Shown one piece after another: positions 33,851 to 34,466 of a DNA stretch of 34,466 nucleotides (positions are counted from its first letter, which is position 1; each line of letters begins with the position of its first letter). Both the position numbers and the translations under genes were made by a program. The DNA is from JBAXPV01 sp037132075. Its GTDB lineage: Bacteria; Bacteroidota; Bacteroidia; Bacteroidales; CAIXZF01. The notes under the pieces were generated by a model. The model was not told where the DNA came from. It saw nothing but the letters and a program-made list of their open reading frames with translations, and searched no databases. Location of the stretch: contig JBAXPV010000041.1 of assembly GCA_037132075.1 (NCBI GenBank), positions 1-34,466 on the forward strand. Reading direction: 5' to 3'.

Positions 33851-34466
33851 TTATTCCCTTCTTTTAGCAGCGACAGCCAGTTGTCCCAGGGCTATTCCCC
33901 CGTCATTAGCGGGAACTGTCGCATGTGAATACACATCAAAATTATTCTTCTGCAGTAGTAAAGTGGTCCCTTCCAAAAGGTATTTGTTCTGAAACACCCC
34001 CCCCGAGAGTACTACTTTTCGAATTCCTTCCTTCTCCCAAATCGCTTTAACTGACTCAAAAATAACATAAATTATTGTGTTATGAAATTTTGTTGCAATC
34101 GTAGGAATATCCATGCCTTTAATGAGATCATCAACAATTTGCTTTATTGTCTCCTCAAAGTGAATGGAATTATCAGATGTAAAAGAATATCGATCTGTAA
34201 TGTCTTTGTTTACAATGGATTCCAGGCGCATCGGTCCTTCAGCTTGAAAAGAGGCTATAGAAACCAGGTTTAGCAAGCCTGCCACTGCGTCAAACAAACG
34301 TCCAGCCCCTGAACTCAGCGGACAGTTTATCTTTTTCTCAATCATTTCGAGAATTAGCCGAATTTTTTCCGGGTCTATCCTTTTCATGAATGGGAGTTCC
34401 AATTGTAAAAAATTCCTGCCATAAACTTTATAAAGATAGGAAATGGCTACTCGCCAGGGTTCTTCC
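33851..34466 (-). CDS. hypF: Carbamoyltransferase HypF, C-terminal part (cut by window end)
   Basis: HypF makes the carbamoyl group that HypE turns into cyanide. Only the C-terminal ~205 residues are here. The frame stays open to base 34466; the first readable residues, EEPWRVAISYLYK, match the interior of HypF, so the TTG at 34402 is not a start. The Kae1-like carbamoyltransferase features are visible: SSGAGRLFDAVAGLLN, VVLSGGVFQNKYLL and PANDGGIALGQ, which close the nucleotide and metal site. It is followed by hypC after one base. The acylphosphatase, zinc-finger and YrdC domains would lie outside the window. Confidence 0.95.
   Translation of the reverse strand, partial: EEPWRVAISYLYKVYGRNFLQLELPFMKRIDPEKIRLILEMIEKKINCPLSSGAGRLFDAVAGLLNLVSIASFQAEGPMRLESIVNKDITDRYSFTSDNSIHFEETIKQIVDDLIKGMDIPTIATKFHNTIIYVIFESVKAIWEKEGIRKVVLSGGVFQNKYLLEGTTLLLQKNNFDVYSHATVPANDGGIALGQLAVAAKRRE

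Noticed and set aside
34402..34402. TTG here as the start of a short 183-residue HypF-like protein
   Set aside because: The frame stays open to the window edge and upstream residues match HypF, so the gene is simply cut by the window.

Overview
The window looks like chromosomal DNA from a Bacteroidota (Bacteroidetes) bacterium, probably Bacteroidales-like and probably uncultured. Four lines of evidence support this. Bacteroidetes-type -7 promoter boxes (TAnnTTTG) recur just upstream of gene starts. There is an ExbB-ExbD-ExbD-TonB cluster with a PstS-like lipoprotein and a TPR protein. A secreted Kelch protein ends in a dockerin-like Ca-binding tail. The SdhC and hydrogenase proteins are of the kinds usual in this phylum. 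Shine-Dalgarno sites are weak or absent, and TTG/GTG starts are common. No phage, insertion sequence, CRISPR array or rRNA was seen.

Region 1 (1-11.8 kb) is mixed metabolism: a ureohydrolase (agmatinase-like), a secreted Kelch/dockerin-like protein, release factor 3, a large polytopic membrane protein, tryptophanase preceded by a TTTTCAC heptamer array, QueD, an alpha/beta hydrolase with an Xaa-Pro aminopeptidase, a lone succinate dehydrogenase cytochrome b subunit, and a single-cysteine thioredoxin-fold protein.

Region 2 (11.8-15.9 kb) is a compact same-strand run: panC, panD, a flippase-like membrane protein, rfaE2 and radA. A tRNA-Ser(GGA) with its own promoter follows.

Region 3 (16.2-22.3 kb) is an envelope energisation cluster: a small two-helix membrane protein, a PstS-like lipoprotein, a TPR protein, exbB, two exbD and tonB, closed by a clear terminator.

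Region 4 (22.3-26.0 kb) is the least orderly part. It has a CPBP intramembrane protease, a 31-codon remnant of a vWA-domain gene, a gene broken by two compensating one-base indels, a SAM methyltransferase and a YceI protein.

Region 5 (26.3-34.5 kb) is a complete uptake hydrogenase locus. The structural operon hyaA-hyaB-hyaC-hyaD (+) faces the maturation operon hypF-hypC-hypD-hypE-hypA-hypB (-), and a 30-bp-arm inverted repeat lies between the converging ends. The small subunit carries both extra cysteines of the O2-tolerant [4Fe-3S] proximal cluster type. Electrons from H2 would go through the small-subunit Fe-S chain to the b-type cytochrome and the quinone pool. HypA/B deliver Ni, HypC/D/E/F build Fe(CN)2CO, and HyaD trims the large subunit.

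No wholly new multi-gene system could be demonstrated. The best leads are the O2-tolerant hydrogenase with an Arg-Lys Tat motif, the shared heptamer/hairpin repeats, the broken accessory genes at 23.3-24.4 kb, and the PstS/TPR/ExbBDD/TonB locus.
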